Positions 1 through 12,600 of a stretch of DNA of 52,094 bases are shown one piece after another. The position numbers were made by a program, and so were the translations under genes. Below the pieces are notes generated by a model. That model was not told where the DNA came from, did not search any database, and saw nothing but the letters and a program-made list of their open reading frames with translations. Location of the stretch: NCBI GenBank assembly GCA_002811645.1, contig PDIP01000063.1, forward strand, positions 138,024 through 190,117, given 5' to 3'. The DNA is from Corallochytrium limacisporum (lineage: Eukaryota > Opisthokonta). Each line of letters begins with the position of its first letter. Position 1 is the stretch's first letter.

Positions 1-1735
1 GGGAAAGAGGGGGATTGGGAGGGGAGGGGAGGGGGGGGGCCTTGAACAGCATTACTTCCTTTTAGAGTTTATAGGGGGACTCTCTCCCTTTCAACATCGA
101 GAGCATGATCTTTCCCCCCCCCTCCGTTCCCGCAGGGGAGAGAGGGTGGCGGGGGACCCTTCACCTTCCCCCCTGAGCCTCTGCAGGTTCCCAACTCGAC
201 CAACCAGCGATCCAAGCTTTCCATCTCCATCCTTGCTCTGTCAGCCGAGGAGAAAGTAACTCGCTATGTTGTGTAAGATTATGTAAATGCATGGCCTGAG
301 GAATGATTTGGAGTGAGGGACACAAAGAAGTATTTTTTAACCGCGGGGGGCTGATGCCGAATGGTTGAGAGGGACGTGCAAAATCATAACGAGGCGCAAG
401 CACTGGGTGAAGTATTCAAGACCACTATTAGCAGAAGAACGCTTTCTCGGCAGAGAGGGAAAGGGGAAAAGGGCCTCGCTCCAGACCAACCAATGACAGG
501 CCAGCCTTTTCAAGACAGCTTTTAGAAAAGGGCATGAAATGAATGCATTCTCTCCCCCCGTTCTCTCAGGAGAGCGGTGATCCCGCACAAAGAAAAAACC
601 TCTCGTACGTTCTGCTTCGTCTTCTCCCAACTCCCATGAGATCGTATGATATATAGCGCCTGTGGATGCTCTAAGAATGCATCAATCATTTCAGCTGGAT
701 AGTAATATACACACAGCTTCACTATCGTCCCAGTGCGTTTTATATGTGTGTCGTTTATCAGAAAGAGACAACCTTCAGGTACACAGGAACAGAGGCGATG
801 GGCTCGCCTGACAAACACGTCCTTGAGAGCCTTTCGCGATTTCTCGTAACCTTGACGTGCAAATGAGGATCGAGCACCATAGAATCACAAAGAAAGGGAG
901 AGTTGCTGTCGTTCTCTGGTTGCTGACCGTCGAATAGTGCGGGGTATTGATGCTTTTGCCGATGGTATCGAGAAATAAATAGGAAACCCCTCCAATCAAA
1001 ACCCCCAGAAACCCACCAACGAGGAGACAAGAAAAAGCGGCAAACGACAGCAATCGAAGTGGGAAGACGAGCTGAAGGGAAAAGAGGGGGGGGGAACCCC
1101 TTTGTTGCATCCAACAAACACAGACAGGGACAGTGAGGAAGGTAAGGTCCAGTATATGGGGAATAAGTATGTGCTTCGGTTAACTTTGAAACCCAAAGCC
1201 GCTGGTGAGGCCAAAGGCTATATGGTGTTGGCGGAAAATGTCGTGTTTTGAAGTTGGTGTCTGTGTGTGGTTGTTGATGTTAGACGATGTCGTTTTTTGT
1301 CGATTGTCACATATGTGTCCCTCCTCACGGCACCACCATCATCGAGAGTCTTTTACAGGCCTTTAGATTTGGTTTGGGTTTGGGTTTTGTTGGCCAGGGT
1401 GGAGGCGTAAATCATATGACCTGATACGTGAGCCGTGGAAACGTCGCCGTCTGCTATACATTGTATATAATCGGATATGTCGTACGCGAGGGCGAAATGA
1501 AACAGACAAATCCAACAAATAACCCTGATACCCAAACCATCATCATCATGCACCAACGAGAAGAATCGCATTGCGCAGGGGAATAAAATCACTATGTATT
1601 GACATGCAAGCACTATCACTACTACTACTTCACACTTACGACCATGTCGGTGTAATTTCAAACGAACACATTCCAGGGAGTATGGGCCCGGAGGCAACAC
1701 ACAAAGAAGTTGGACGACTCACTTCCGTCGTACGT
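1..1735. other. Non-coding left edge, G-rich and C-rich tracts
   Basis: No convincing coding sequence is seen here. The few open frames are short, lack recognisable domains, overlap on both strands and often begin at non-ATG codons. The far left end is strongly G-rich on the plus strand, followed by a C run at about 114-122. A TATA-like stretch lies near 647-657, and an AATAAA-type string lies near 964-970. Composition resembles the promoter gaps further right, so part of this stretch could be the 5' flank of a gene outside the window. Confidence 0.6.
9..39 (+). other. Potential G-quadruplex motif
   Basis: Five plus-strand G-tracts of at least three Gs are separated by loops of one to three bases, and the block ends in a run of nine Gs. 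This satisfies the usual intramolecular G-quadruplex pattern. There is no TTAGGG-like periodicity, so it does not look telomeric. Function is unknown. Confidence 0.5.
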
Positions 1736-4700
1736 CGGTGTACCGTTATTTTCACTTCGGCTCGCTCGCTCTCCGCGTTTCTGGCCGAACCCTTTCACCT
1801 CGCTGTGAACAGAGAGTTTCCCCTCTCTCTCTCTCCCTCTCTCTCCCCCTTCCTCATCCACTTGCCTCTCTCCGACAGGGGTCTCCACTACCAACTCCCA
1901 TCCAAAGACGAGCCAACAACGAAGAGAGTTGGGGGACAACGACATGTAGCAGCATAGCGGGGAGGTGGGGATGAGACGAGGAGAAGGACAGAGGAGAGAA
2001 GCAGAACCACGCAACGCATCCGACCGAAACACAGAACCTGTCATTGCCTTGTAGGAACTAGTCGCGGATGCCTAGCACTCTCGAACTTCTCGTACATGGT
2101 AGGTGGATGACTGTGCCTCGAGAGGCTCTCGTTAATTTATTCGGCTTGCGAAGATGAAGTCAGGGTCGGACGTTTCTTCTGCCGTTGTGCGGGTGTGGGC
2201 GAAGTTTGCAGCGTGCCGTATGTTTACTCGGCAGGAGTTTCTCCTTAATCCTCGGGTACTTGAAATGCCACGGCCGCCCAAAAATGGGCAGCGACGTGAC
2301 CGTGGGTGGGAGTAATACCTGCGATTATATGCGCAAGTGTGTTGACGGTGCACACTCTACTCAGGTTACAGAAGCGAAAATTTTTGTCGTGAGCTCGGGA
2401 GCTGTTTTCGGAGAAAAATGTAATACCAGGGCCCCACGATTTCGTTTGCGGTTCTCACCGAACCCCAAGAGCATCCTATGATTCAGCCCTCTGCGCAATT
2501 TTTCTTCAACTTTGGCAGCCTAGCAGCCTTTGTCCGCCTCAAGACGGCATAAAAAAAGGGAGCGCACACCTCACCTACCAACCTCAAGTAATTCACACAT
2601 TGAACAGGACCAAACTTAGATAGCGCAGAAAGGCAGATCATCTGCAGAAACAGAGGCGCAGAGCAGACGCGATAAGTAGCACCCAATCAGCACACCAAGC
2701 CGCCCACGTCACAATCAGTCAAAGAAGTGTAACTGGCAGCCGAAGTGCTGAAAAAGATAGAACGGTCCAGCACATGTTCATGCCGAGTGTGGGGACGATC
2801 GATCGAGGGGAGGAAAATGTGTAAAGCGAGGACCATGTAAAATCCTACAAAATCAATGGAGCGGAAATCACTCAAAAAATGATAATTGAACACCCAATCT
2901 CGTCCTTCAGCGAGAAAACTTGGTGAAATTCCAGGGTTTGTTAAGTATGGAATGTATTGTCGATCTTCATGGCAATGACAGAATGTACATATGCACGGCA
3001 TCTTCATCTGAGAAACCAGACGCATCACTGCTTGTTACCGGCAGGTCGCACAACTAATTGTTCTGCTGGGATGGATCGCGCAGATGAGTTGTGTGTGTCG
3101 CTGATGACGACGACGATGATGAACACACACAGAGACACACACCCCTTCCAATGACCTTCGTTTTAGGGATTGGACACTCCCGTAAATTCACGCACACGTC
3201 CTTTTTGGATGGACGCACCAATAATTGACCAAATATATTCCATGCACTCTAGCTACGACAAAGGGAGAGAATTTGTAAACGCTTCCAACGTTGTCTCGCG
3301 CGTTGGCGCCCTAATTCATGGCTGATTCTTCCCGTGTACTTTCTATGGGAACTGGCGGGGGCCGTTGGACTACAAGCCGAGCCACCTGCCGTCGGCTGAC
3401 CAAGAAAGAGAGAAGGGTTCTTCCATGGACTAGACTGACACACGTAACTGCGTCCACTCCCTACTCTCTAATATCTATAGCTGTGTGTTTCTTGGCTTTG
3501 GTTCGTTCCGTCTTCGAGATTCATCGCTACGTCCTCGGACACCGTTTACCCTCAGGGTCAGGGAGATCAAGGGACCCGTCAAGTCCCAGAGACCAAAACG
3601 GAAGAGGGACCACACACGCTGTGTGCCTTGAGCGATGCAAACCCTCTCGCGAATTGCAAAATTTTCCACTGTACACTTCAGATTAAAAATAGAACAGTCG
3701 GCTTAAGCTACAGCACTGGTTCAGGTGGTGTGATTCTTCTTGGTTTCGACCGAGAGCGCTGTTGGAGTTGGAGTGTGGAGAGCATGGTGGTGGTCCTGTC
3801 CCTGACGGCGACAGGATTCGGAGTTTAAAGGAGAGAACGACGAAACCATGCAGCATGCTCACCGATTCTGTATACTCAGTAGCTGAGCAGCAAGACTCAG
3901 GGAGAAGACACCTGATGGGTCATGTTCCCTTCGTCGTCTGGGCCTCATCAGAGAGTGGCTACGTAGGTGTGCGTGTGCTCTTGCTGGGGCCGGATCACGG
4001 CACTCGATGTTTCTGGTCTCTTGGAACCGCATGAGTTTCCTACACACGTCCGACGCAGACAAGCACTCCAGCGGCAACCGGCATCGCGCAGTAATAAACA
4101 ACTAAACTACCGATACATCTGTCTCTTCGTCAGAATATCAATATATCTTTCTACTGACTAGATAGAGGACTCGAAACCAATACACATCATCATCTATCAT
4201 CACCATCAATACACAGTATTGTACTAATAGCAGTGTTAATAACTAAATAATACTACTCGAAGACTGTACGAGGGGGGGCACAGCAACCAAACAAAGTCAC
4301 TGCACGCCCTTGCAAGCAACTGGAGTCACTCCGGGGATGGTTGGACACCATCACCGCCGCCTGCGATGCCTCCAACAGCGGCGGGGGTGGAGCAGAACTC
4401 GTAGAGAGTGTCAAGGTATGACAGACAGTTCAGTTGCAACGTTACCACTCCCTTTCTCATTATTATCATTGTGTGTTTGGTAGAGGCGGACGGCATTCAA
4501 CTTTTGGATTCTTCTGTTCCCCACAGCCGTATACCTGCGGTGACCAACGCATGACACACTGCTCAGCTCAGGTGAGTTGCGTACCGCAAACACATTTCTC
4601 TCTTCATCTTCCTTGTCTATAGACAGTCTCCCTAAGAGAGACAGTGGGAATCGCATCCGAGGAACAGGGAGCGACAGAAAACAGAAACTGGTTGAAGACG

Positions 4701-6100
4701 AAAAGGGAGGAAGGAATGAATTAGGGGAAAAAACCAGAACACAGATAACCGGTTCTGATTGAGTACGCACTCTTATAGCCACAAACAGCGTCTTTAGACC
4801 CAAACAGAAAGGCTTACGAGAAAGAAATGGAACAATGGAAAAGTAGAGAAGTTCTGATAAGTGGGGCCACCGATGACAGGGGCCATTTATTCCTTTGTTT
4901 CAAATCACGATCAATCCAGGCAGCCGCTGAACACATTTTCACACACACACCCAGCAACAGTGACGGAACAATCCACGGCTACAAGTCTATCGATTTCGGC
5001 TCGGCACCCCCCCCCCACGAACAAAATATCTTGCGAGCTCAGAAATTGAGATCATGTATATGTATTATAATAGTAGGATGGAGTTAGAGCAGGAATACCT
5101 CATTATCTGTTGCTTTACAATTCATTGATAAATCGCGAATTCACTCTCCAGGATTCACTGTGGAACACAGTCGCACAGTGTCTCGCGCCAATTTCGTCCC
5201 GGAGTGAATGAATAGCGCCAAAAGCCTGCCCTGTTGGAAAGTATTTCGTGTGTGTGTTCTGAAAACGCGAAGTCTGAAGTGTGAAGAGCGCCTGGGCAAA
5301 TCGGCAACAACAGTTGATGGACCCAGAGCGGGATCGATCAGCAGCCGCAGAGCATGGTCTGTTGCTTCCCGAACGGATATATATGGATGTAAAAACGACC
5401 GGTGCTTTCTGCATACTCTCAAGACAAGCATGTCATATCCGACTCGCTGTTAGATGAACTATGCTGTGTTTAGCAATCTTTCTCAGTCTCTCTTACTCTC
5501 CCGGTCGTGTTCAAAATCGCAACAGACACAGCCATGAGTGAGAGAAACCGGTGGACTGCAATACCTTCATATTGCTGTGTCCTTTTCCTTCGTTGCTTCG
5601 CTCGTTTTGTGATCGGTAGTTCACAGTACGATGAGAGACTCAAATGAACAAGCGCACGCGGGTTGAATATATCAAGAAAATCGCCATACAAGACAACAAC
5701 AACTCCCGCGGGCACAAAAAATTCTGGTTCACGTTTGTGTAGATGGATCCCGTATCAGCTCTCACCTCCCAAATTCACTACTGAAAGCTCTCTCTCTCCA
5801 CCACGCCTCGACTCTTGTCCTTACCGTTTCCAGTCGCTTCTCCCGCGAGAACTCTCCGTACTTCGTGGATGGGGTCCTTGTGGGGCACTCTCTGAAAGGG
5901 CGCGACTGGTGTCTCTGCTCATTCTCCAATGGATTCGTGCTCTTGGGTAGTTAATTCATATGACCGCTTGACCAAAACAAGAAATAGAGATGTTTCTTAA
6001 AGACAGTTTCTTGATACCTTTGGTCCTGCTCCGATGCTGCGCGACGTTCTAGGATACTAGGTACGCGTGGGGGAACAGAGAGCGGCAAATGGCCCAATAC
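1736..6100. other. Gene-free region with simple repeats
   Basis: I see no supported gene in this 4.4-kb stretch. It contains a 39-base pure pyrimidine tract at 1817-1855. Short CA- and GAC-rich runs occur near 3100-3141, ATC-rich runs near 4180-4210, and a run of ten Cs at about 5007-5016. Open frames are below about 130 codons, show no family resemblance and occur at similar density on both strands, as expected for random sequence. Confidence 0.55.
1817..1855 (+). repeat. Pure pyrimidine (CT)n tract
   Basis: Thirty-nine consecutive pyrimidines, largely CT dinucleotides with C runs. Similar CT/GA tracts occur in the promoter gaps at about 20767-20793 and 22322-22333, so this may mark an unannotated transcription start, but nothing coding follows it. 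Confidence 0.7.
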
Positions 6101-6610
6101 AACACGCAGGTAGAAGAAAGAGAGGAAGAGGAGGGGAGGGGGTCAGGCGCCTCCGCCTACGCACACAAACCAAGAAACCCTAGTACACCTTTACATATAT
6201 ATGAATGTGGTCCACCATGTGGCGAGATGGGAAGGAAAGAAAGATGATCTCGTACAGGAGCGCAGAGGTGGAGCGATGCGATTGTGTTGTGCGGGTGGGG
6301 AAACCACCACGTCGGTACCTGTTGGCGGTTACAGAACAGCAGAGAAAGTGGCCGGGTAAATACCGCCTTGTGGATCGTTTCCTGCTGCTGCCCGAGAACA
6401 TTCACATCCAATAGCTCCAACCTGGAATTTGGGTCATTACTGGTGCGTGTCACTCTCGAGCATCACTATTCAACCTCATGTGCACGGTGCACGCTTCGCG
6501 AAGTTGGAAGTTCTTGCTCCTGATTCCGATGCCGGCTGTATGACCACGGTGATACCCTCTCCCCTCTAGGACCACAGCAAACGCTAAACCAGTTGGAGAA
6601 CTGGCTGAAC

Positions 6611-6631
6611 CCGGACAATGGACATGTCCGG
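6611..6631. repeat. Short inverted repeat with GGACATGTCC core
   Basis: Seven-base arms (CCGGACA and TGTCCGG) flank a seven-base spacer. The decamer at 6620-6629 is itself palindromic and matches the p53-family half-site pattern RRRCWWGYYY. A single half-site this short is expected by chance, so no function is claimed. Confidence 0.35.
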
Positions 6632-9035
6632 TGAGATTTCTAATCTGCCACTAAGCCCTCGCGAGGTATAGTACAATATGTAGTACTACTATCCATTTTC
6701 CGCCTGTGTTTGTTAGTGTTTGTTACAACAATACGCTATCAATCTTAGATTTCACAACGTGAAGCTTAGATGTTCTCACAGACTGAAAATAGACAATGAT
6801 AAAATCAGAGGAATGGAACGATTCTGTGATCATAGTCAAAAATGTTGATGCTTTACTTGACGTCGCTTCAGTGCGAAATACTCAAGGCAAAGGAATAGTC
6901 GTGAGGAGGAGGCAGCAACTGCACACAGTTGGCCTTGTGATCTTGCTCGCTTCTAATTGGATCGAATTTCACTTTGTGCCATACTTAAGAGACAGTAGCA
7001 GCGAAACCTGGTGGCTCATGGCCCCGCTAATATTGCTCTCGCTTGCAAGAAATTGAAAAGCACTCTGCGAAATGTCTACGAATTGGGTACTTACCCTGAC
7101 GTACACCTCTCCCACCCACGCACCACAAAAACAAAACAAAACCCACCGCAAAAACCCCTAAGCATCCGTCAAACACACGGTTTCGTCTGCGTCGATTTGA
7201 GTGCTTGCCGTATGACATCAGGCCGATCGCACCAATGTTTTACTTTGAAACTGGCAGTTCATTGAATATGCACAGCTTTGGAGCAGAGAGGTCTCTTTGT
7301 GCAGAAATGACGAACAACGGGCTCTGTGGGTGCGCGCCATCACTAGCGCCGTCCTCGCCTACTAAACCTCGTTTCCAACAGACGTAGGTGACACTTCCTA
7401 GTCTCCTCAATCTGGTTTTATTCGAATCGAGGGGCAGTCTGATGTAAAACTGTTTTTGCGGAGCCCCCCGCCTACGATCGTGAATCTGGCCAGTAAAAAT
7501 AAGTGCTTGGGTGTGGGATCTCTATGACAGAAATAAACCCCCCTCCTTGGATTTTCTACTAGTAATGGTACACCGTGGAAGGTTATCGACCACATTGACT
7601 CGTTGCCGTCATTCGCGCACATTTCATGCCTGAGTCCAAGACTGAAAATTTACAGATCTTCAAGAAAGCTTGCGTCTGGAGAAGATATAGTGAATAGTAG
7701 GAGAGCAGCTCCAGCAACATTTTTCTTCCTCTTATTTTGCTTTTTCGTCGCGCGTACCCAATGATTTGCATCGCTGTGGTTGACATGTATTCAGGGGTAT
7801 GGCAGAGGCAGCCACTTCCGGGTCCGGCTCCGAACAAGCAAATTGGAACACTTGTTTGAATCTCTATTCGCTGTAATGACAAGGGATGTTGTCGTCATCT
7901 TTCGTTCCTTCTGTCCGCGCGAGGAAATTGTCTCAAATCCGTTTGGGACACACTGCCTGCCGAGCGGTGTCAATGATGGGTCTTGCAGTAAGGAACTAGT
8001 CCACTTGCTGAGCTCTCACTCTCCCCCGGGTCACAAAGCCAAAATGACACAGTAGGAATGATTGAAAATGTGTGCACACACTCATCGTGTCCTTTCTGTC
8101 CCTGCTTTTCTCATTCGCTTTAGAACGTGTTGATATCATAAAATTGCTGCGGCGCCGCGCAAACCTTCGCTGACATGGTTTCACACCTGTATCTGCGTTG
8201 AAGACGACAACTGGTGCGATGGAATGGACCTTGTCGCTCTTCGAGAAGTTTGTCTGCTGACAATTGCGCATGCCCGGAGCCAAGGGATCAGGTTAGTGGA
8301 TATGAGAATGCTGGAGACGGCATGTATGCTGTAGATGGTGGGAGACGATGATGCTGATGATGGATGACGAAGGGGACTTATGAGCTGCCCGCCGCTCGAT
8401 CATCCATTCATGATCCTGCCGAGCTAGCATCTTTGGATCTTGTTTTGTGCACACACTGGGACAGACGGACAAAGGAAAGCAAAACGACGATCGAAGATTG
8501 TCCATTTACATTTGTGCGTGCCGATATAAAGTTCTCGTACTCTATCTAAGAACAGCCTTTCCGGTCAACCAGTGTACCTTTATTGGAAACCTGATCCGGG
8601 AGTGCAGTAATGAAGACTAATATTCAAGAGAGACTTCGATGCACCTGCCCACTTGTATGTATGTCGTTTCCTTCGCACGAAATTCGAATCACTACGAAGC
8701 AAAGTGCATGACCAAGCATACATTTCAAAATAAATAAAGGGTGCGGGGGCGAGTGTGCCGCTATCTTCGGGTTTTCCGTGCTGAGGTATTGGATGATGTT
8801 AGCACAAAATCCACCCTCTCAGAGGATGAGGATGTTCCGAAACTGGCGCTGATTGGAAAGGTCACCGCTGGAGGTGGTAAAGAACCAGAAACAAAACAAG
8901 AAGAAACAATGACGAAGGCCGCGGCTCCAACCAAAAACGGGAACTGAACCGTTGAGAGAATGCGAAGTCGGAGAACTTGACCTTCCCGTTGATCTGGCGC
9001 AACCCCCGACACGGGACTGAAAAGGGTCTAAGGCT

Positions 9036-9293
9036 ACTCTCAAAATTGCACGACACTCCACACTCGGTCGAAACACTCCGCTAAAACTTGCAAGACAACA
9101 CTCACATTGAGCCGGTGCAGAAATCATGTCCACACCTAAACCATTGGCGTGCACAAACTTGCGGGACGAAGACATTCAAAAGCGAACGACGCTGCATTCT
9201 CCTTGCCTGTCGGAGATTTACGTTATATAACACTCGACAGCACACACTCAAAAGGAATCCAATGCACTCTCAAAATTGAACGACAAAACACTC
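9036..9293 (+). repeat. Imperfect direct repeat pair, about 230 bp apart
   Basis: The motif ACTCTCAAAATTGCACGACA at 9036-9055 recurs at 9266-9285 with one change (C to A). Further CACTC and ACAACACTC echoes lie between and after the copies. This suggests a decayed repeat unit of about 230 bp, but only the short core is clearly conserved. Confidence 0.4.
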
Positions 9294-9751
9294 TCTAGCC
9301 GGAGACTTTTAAATGCAGTCGACCCACCTCATTGTAACTGGTAGAAGTTGAACGCTTTAAAACTGGGGAGCAGAAACACAGTGACCGAGCGAAAACAAAG
9401 TTTATCGAAGCACACTACAATGCAAACTCGGGCCGGTCGAACACAACATTAAATAACACCAGCTCTGCGCACGTTCTAAACCTGATAGTCAAAGCACGCC
9501 TGCCAGCGGACGAACATTCAGAGCGGCCGAGTACAACTTCAAAAAAAAAGGTGGACGACACAATGGGAATCAATTCGGAGCCACCATTGTTTGCATCATT
9601 GTCTCCCATCACTTGTCGGCCCCGACAGTCCAGGCCATAACGAGAATGTTTCGGATCAAAACGCTTTTTATGGCCAAGAAGGATAATGTTTAAGGAGTTG
9701 GAGTGATTTGTGACTTACAGTACTAACAAAGGCAACGAGAGTACGAGAAAC

Positions 9752-9785
<34 letters not shown>

Positions 9786-9794
9786 TTGTGTGTG
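9752..9794 (+). repeat. (AT)n(GT)n microsatellite
   Basis: About 26 bases of alternating AT (9752-9777) run directly into a GT-rich stretch to 9794. It is a compound dinucleotide microsatellite and likely length-variable. Confidence 0.85.
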
Positions 9795-10912
9795 CCTGGG
9801 AGTTTTGTGTATTGACTGATGTTGCAGAGATGTGTTTCGACATTGGAAATGCGGGACCATGGGGTAAAACACACAACCCACTCACTTTCAAACACGCATC
9901 ATGCAATTTTTTTCTTCACAAATATGGAGCACCGAAGCTCACCAGCTGTGTGACCTTGGGGCGCTCTGGTGCCTGTGCGGTGGGGCAACGGAATTTGCAT
10001 GATACATGCACATCCTGGCGGTTCGCCGGGCGAAGTGCAGGTAACGCAGCGACTTGACCCGGCAGCTCCACTTTCTAAACTTGCGGGTAGTTGAAACGTT
10101 AGACACCCGTGATGTCTTGTGACACAATACACACCACAGAACCACTGGCATGGTACTCCTCTCGCACTCTCTCACAAGGATGTCTCCATCCCTGACCTGG
10201 CTCGGGCTGGTATGCGCAACCACAAGTAGTACAAGTTCAACCCTAGCCTGGGTTGTTATCCTCCTTCCATCTCCGTCAAGTTGTTCTTCATGATGATGTG
10301 GTCTTTCTTCAATCGAAATGTTTGTACCATATGGAACACCGTTTGGATGCTCTAGCTAGATGTTGCGCGAGAGCAAACCTTGTTTCCTCGCATAGAGCTA
10401 AGAAAGGACGCCGGTTGAGGGGTCCCCAGACATGAAACGACAAAGAAACTAGTGAGAGAAGCGCGATGCGTTGATGGTAGTACCTTCCTTTTCCATGTCC
10501 CCATTCCGATCATTTTCGTCCTGCTACACCTTCCCTTCCTCGTGCAAATTTGGCTTAAGGAAGTACCGCCAGAAAAGTAGTAGCAACACAGGTCTCCGCT
10601 TGTGTACGAGCACTCTGCGGCGGCGTTATCTCACACTGGACCGTGCGCACTTCTCACCCTATGGAATCGTCAGTTGTGAACATACAACAGACTTTTAAGG
10701 AGAGCGTGCAGCTTGCTGTGGGGTGGGTCCACAGAAATTTGACACAAACGCCCAGGGGGGGGACAGCGGCTGTGGGCCGGAGAAGAGTTCGTGGGTTTGG
10801 TAGCACCGTATCAAGCGGTGTTGAATACTCGCTGGATGCGAAAGAAGAAAACAGCACAACATGAAAAGCACGATCGAAAGATGACAGGTAGAGTGGAAAC
10901 GAGAACACACCG

Positions 10913-10948
10913 CACACGCAAAACACGCAACACACGCAAAACACACAC
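10913..10948 (+). repeat. Two tandem 18-bp CA-rich units
   Basis: The 18-base unit at 10913-10930 is followed directly by a second copy at 10931-10948 that differs only near its end. The surrounding sequence is also CA-rich. It is a minor minisatellite-like repeat. Confidence 0.6.
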
Positions 10949-12600
10949 TCGACATTTGCTCACTTGGGTCTCTGTGCGAGTGTGCTCATGTAATGTGTGT
11001 GTATATAAGTTTTATCAGCTTCCACTGAAATGGCACAAGAACTTTACTTCATCGTAGGCCACATAGAGCATCATCGGTTCTAGGTTATAGGATGCGCTCT
11101 TCTGCTCGACATCCACCACTAATACCAATCCCGTGATGGTTTAAGGACTAAGGGCAAAGCCTGTACAATACTCCAACTTGGTGGTGACCATTGGTATGAT
11201 CCTCGTCAACGTCGCTGTACATCATGGTGTTATTGTTGTCGTGGATATATGATACAGTCTCTTCTTGGGTCATTCCAATGATCACAAATATTGATGGTAT
11301 CCCCCGCTCGCCTCAGTTTCCTGGCGTGCAGGTAATGGAGCATATTGTTTTATGACCCTGTTCCGCGCTTTTCCACACACAGCCACCAAATTGCTAGGCT
11401 GATTCTTATTGATGAGTTCTTGCTGTGTGTAAATAGGGGGGTGCCCTGTCTCACTGGCACACTGTTTGTAATTCTCATATGGCGGTGGCAAGGTGGTGGC
11501 AGGCGGGGGATACCACAGAGCCCCACCCGTTCAGTGGCAACAATTGGTAGTAGAGAGGGGCTCGAAGCTGGCCGGGCGCGGGAGGGGATCCCATGGAGTA
11601 TTCTTTCCCCGGGGAGTTGGTAGGGTCGCGTGCTGTCCAATTGGTTGTTTTGTTGTCTCGCAACGACGACCAAACAAAGACGAAGTTGTCTTCCTTGTCC
11701 TTCTCAACAGAAAATTATCAGTTTCATCTGCAACATGCAGGGGACCGTGGATGTCCACAGTGATTCCGCAGGTTATGATCACTGGTTGTAATCATCATCG
11801 ATGGCATCGGGCGTTGATGCAACAAAGGAAGACCAAAACAAAAGTGATTTCCCCGGTTCCGTGTGGACAGCCTTCTCAATTACAGTGCCTCATCGGCATC
11901 ATTCTCATCATCAACGATAACATAAACAAAAATAATAGAACTACATATCCGTGTGTTCGTATTGCAGTTGATCTTGCTCGAGGATTTCCGCCGACTCCAA
12001 CTCCTGAAACTCTCACTCAGCCTTGGGTGGCACATGGCGTGACCTGAGAAACAAGTACACAGTGCGAAAGATACCGCGGCAAGTGGAGCATTCAAGATCA
12101 GAAGAACCTAGAGTGTCCCACATCATCACGGCCTCTCATCTATGCTTGGCGATGCGGGGACAAGAAGCTTGTGCAGCGCCATCAAATCCCCCATCTAAGC
12201 CAGCATGGCACGACCACTACAGTGGAATTCTCAACAGCGTTGAGATCATTCAAAACTACACATGCGGGGACTGCAACCATATCCTTGATGGTTGGTGGTA
12301 CGAGTTATAGGCCGCAACCCGACAATTCTTGGTGATCATTGCAGGAGGGCCATGTCGCAGTGGAGCCTGGGAGTCAAACACTACTCCCATAGGATAGTTC
12401 AAACTGAAAAGACGTCCGAATCAATGAGTCTTGGCATGGTGGCTTGGCATGCATAATTTTACCCTATTTCCCAAACAGAGAGACTGAGGATTGTTTTGCG
12501 GGCTGTCTGGCAAAAAGAAGACCGCCTGGGCCAATCCCTCACTCCGCCCAAAAAGGGCGCGCAGAAAATTATCAATCCATAAACAATCAAAAAATTGATT

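Larger units (their letters stand above)
6101..9700. other. Gene-free region
   Basis: No supported gene. A purine-rich run lies at about 6113-6146, a short perfect inverted repeat at 6611-6631, AATAAA-like strings near 8728-8738 and a pair of near-identical motifs at 9036 and 9265. A 68-codon frame at 8741-8947 was examined and not accepted: it starts at GTG directly after an in-frame stop and has no homologue I recognise. Confidence 0.5.
9701..12600. other. Gene-free region with AT/GT microsatellite
   Basis: No supported gene. The stretch includes the AT/GT microsatellite at 9752-9794, two 18-bp tandem units at 10913-10948 and a CCCAAAAAGGGCGCG motif at 12547-12561. The longest open frame (11493-12047, plus) starts at GTG, is rich in rare residues, and has no recognisable domain. 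I treat it as chance. Confidence 0.5.

Noticed and set aside
8741..8947. 68-codon frame with a charged, protein-like C-terminus
   Set aside because: It starts at GTG immediately after an in-frame stop, has no upstream exon candidate and no known homologue.
10225..10255. tRNA B-box-like GTTCAACCC string
   Set aside because: There is no T-arm stem, anticodon arm or acceptor pairing around it, and no A box at the right distance.
11493..12047. 184-codon plus-strand reading frame
   Set aside because: It starts at GTG, has no recognisable domain and an odd composition, and lies in a stretch where similar frames occur on both strands.
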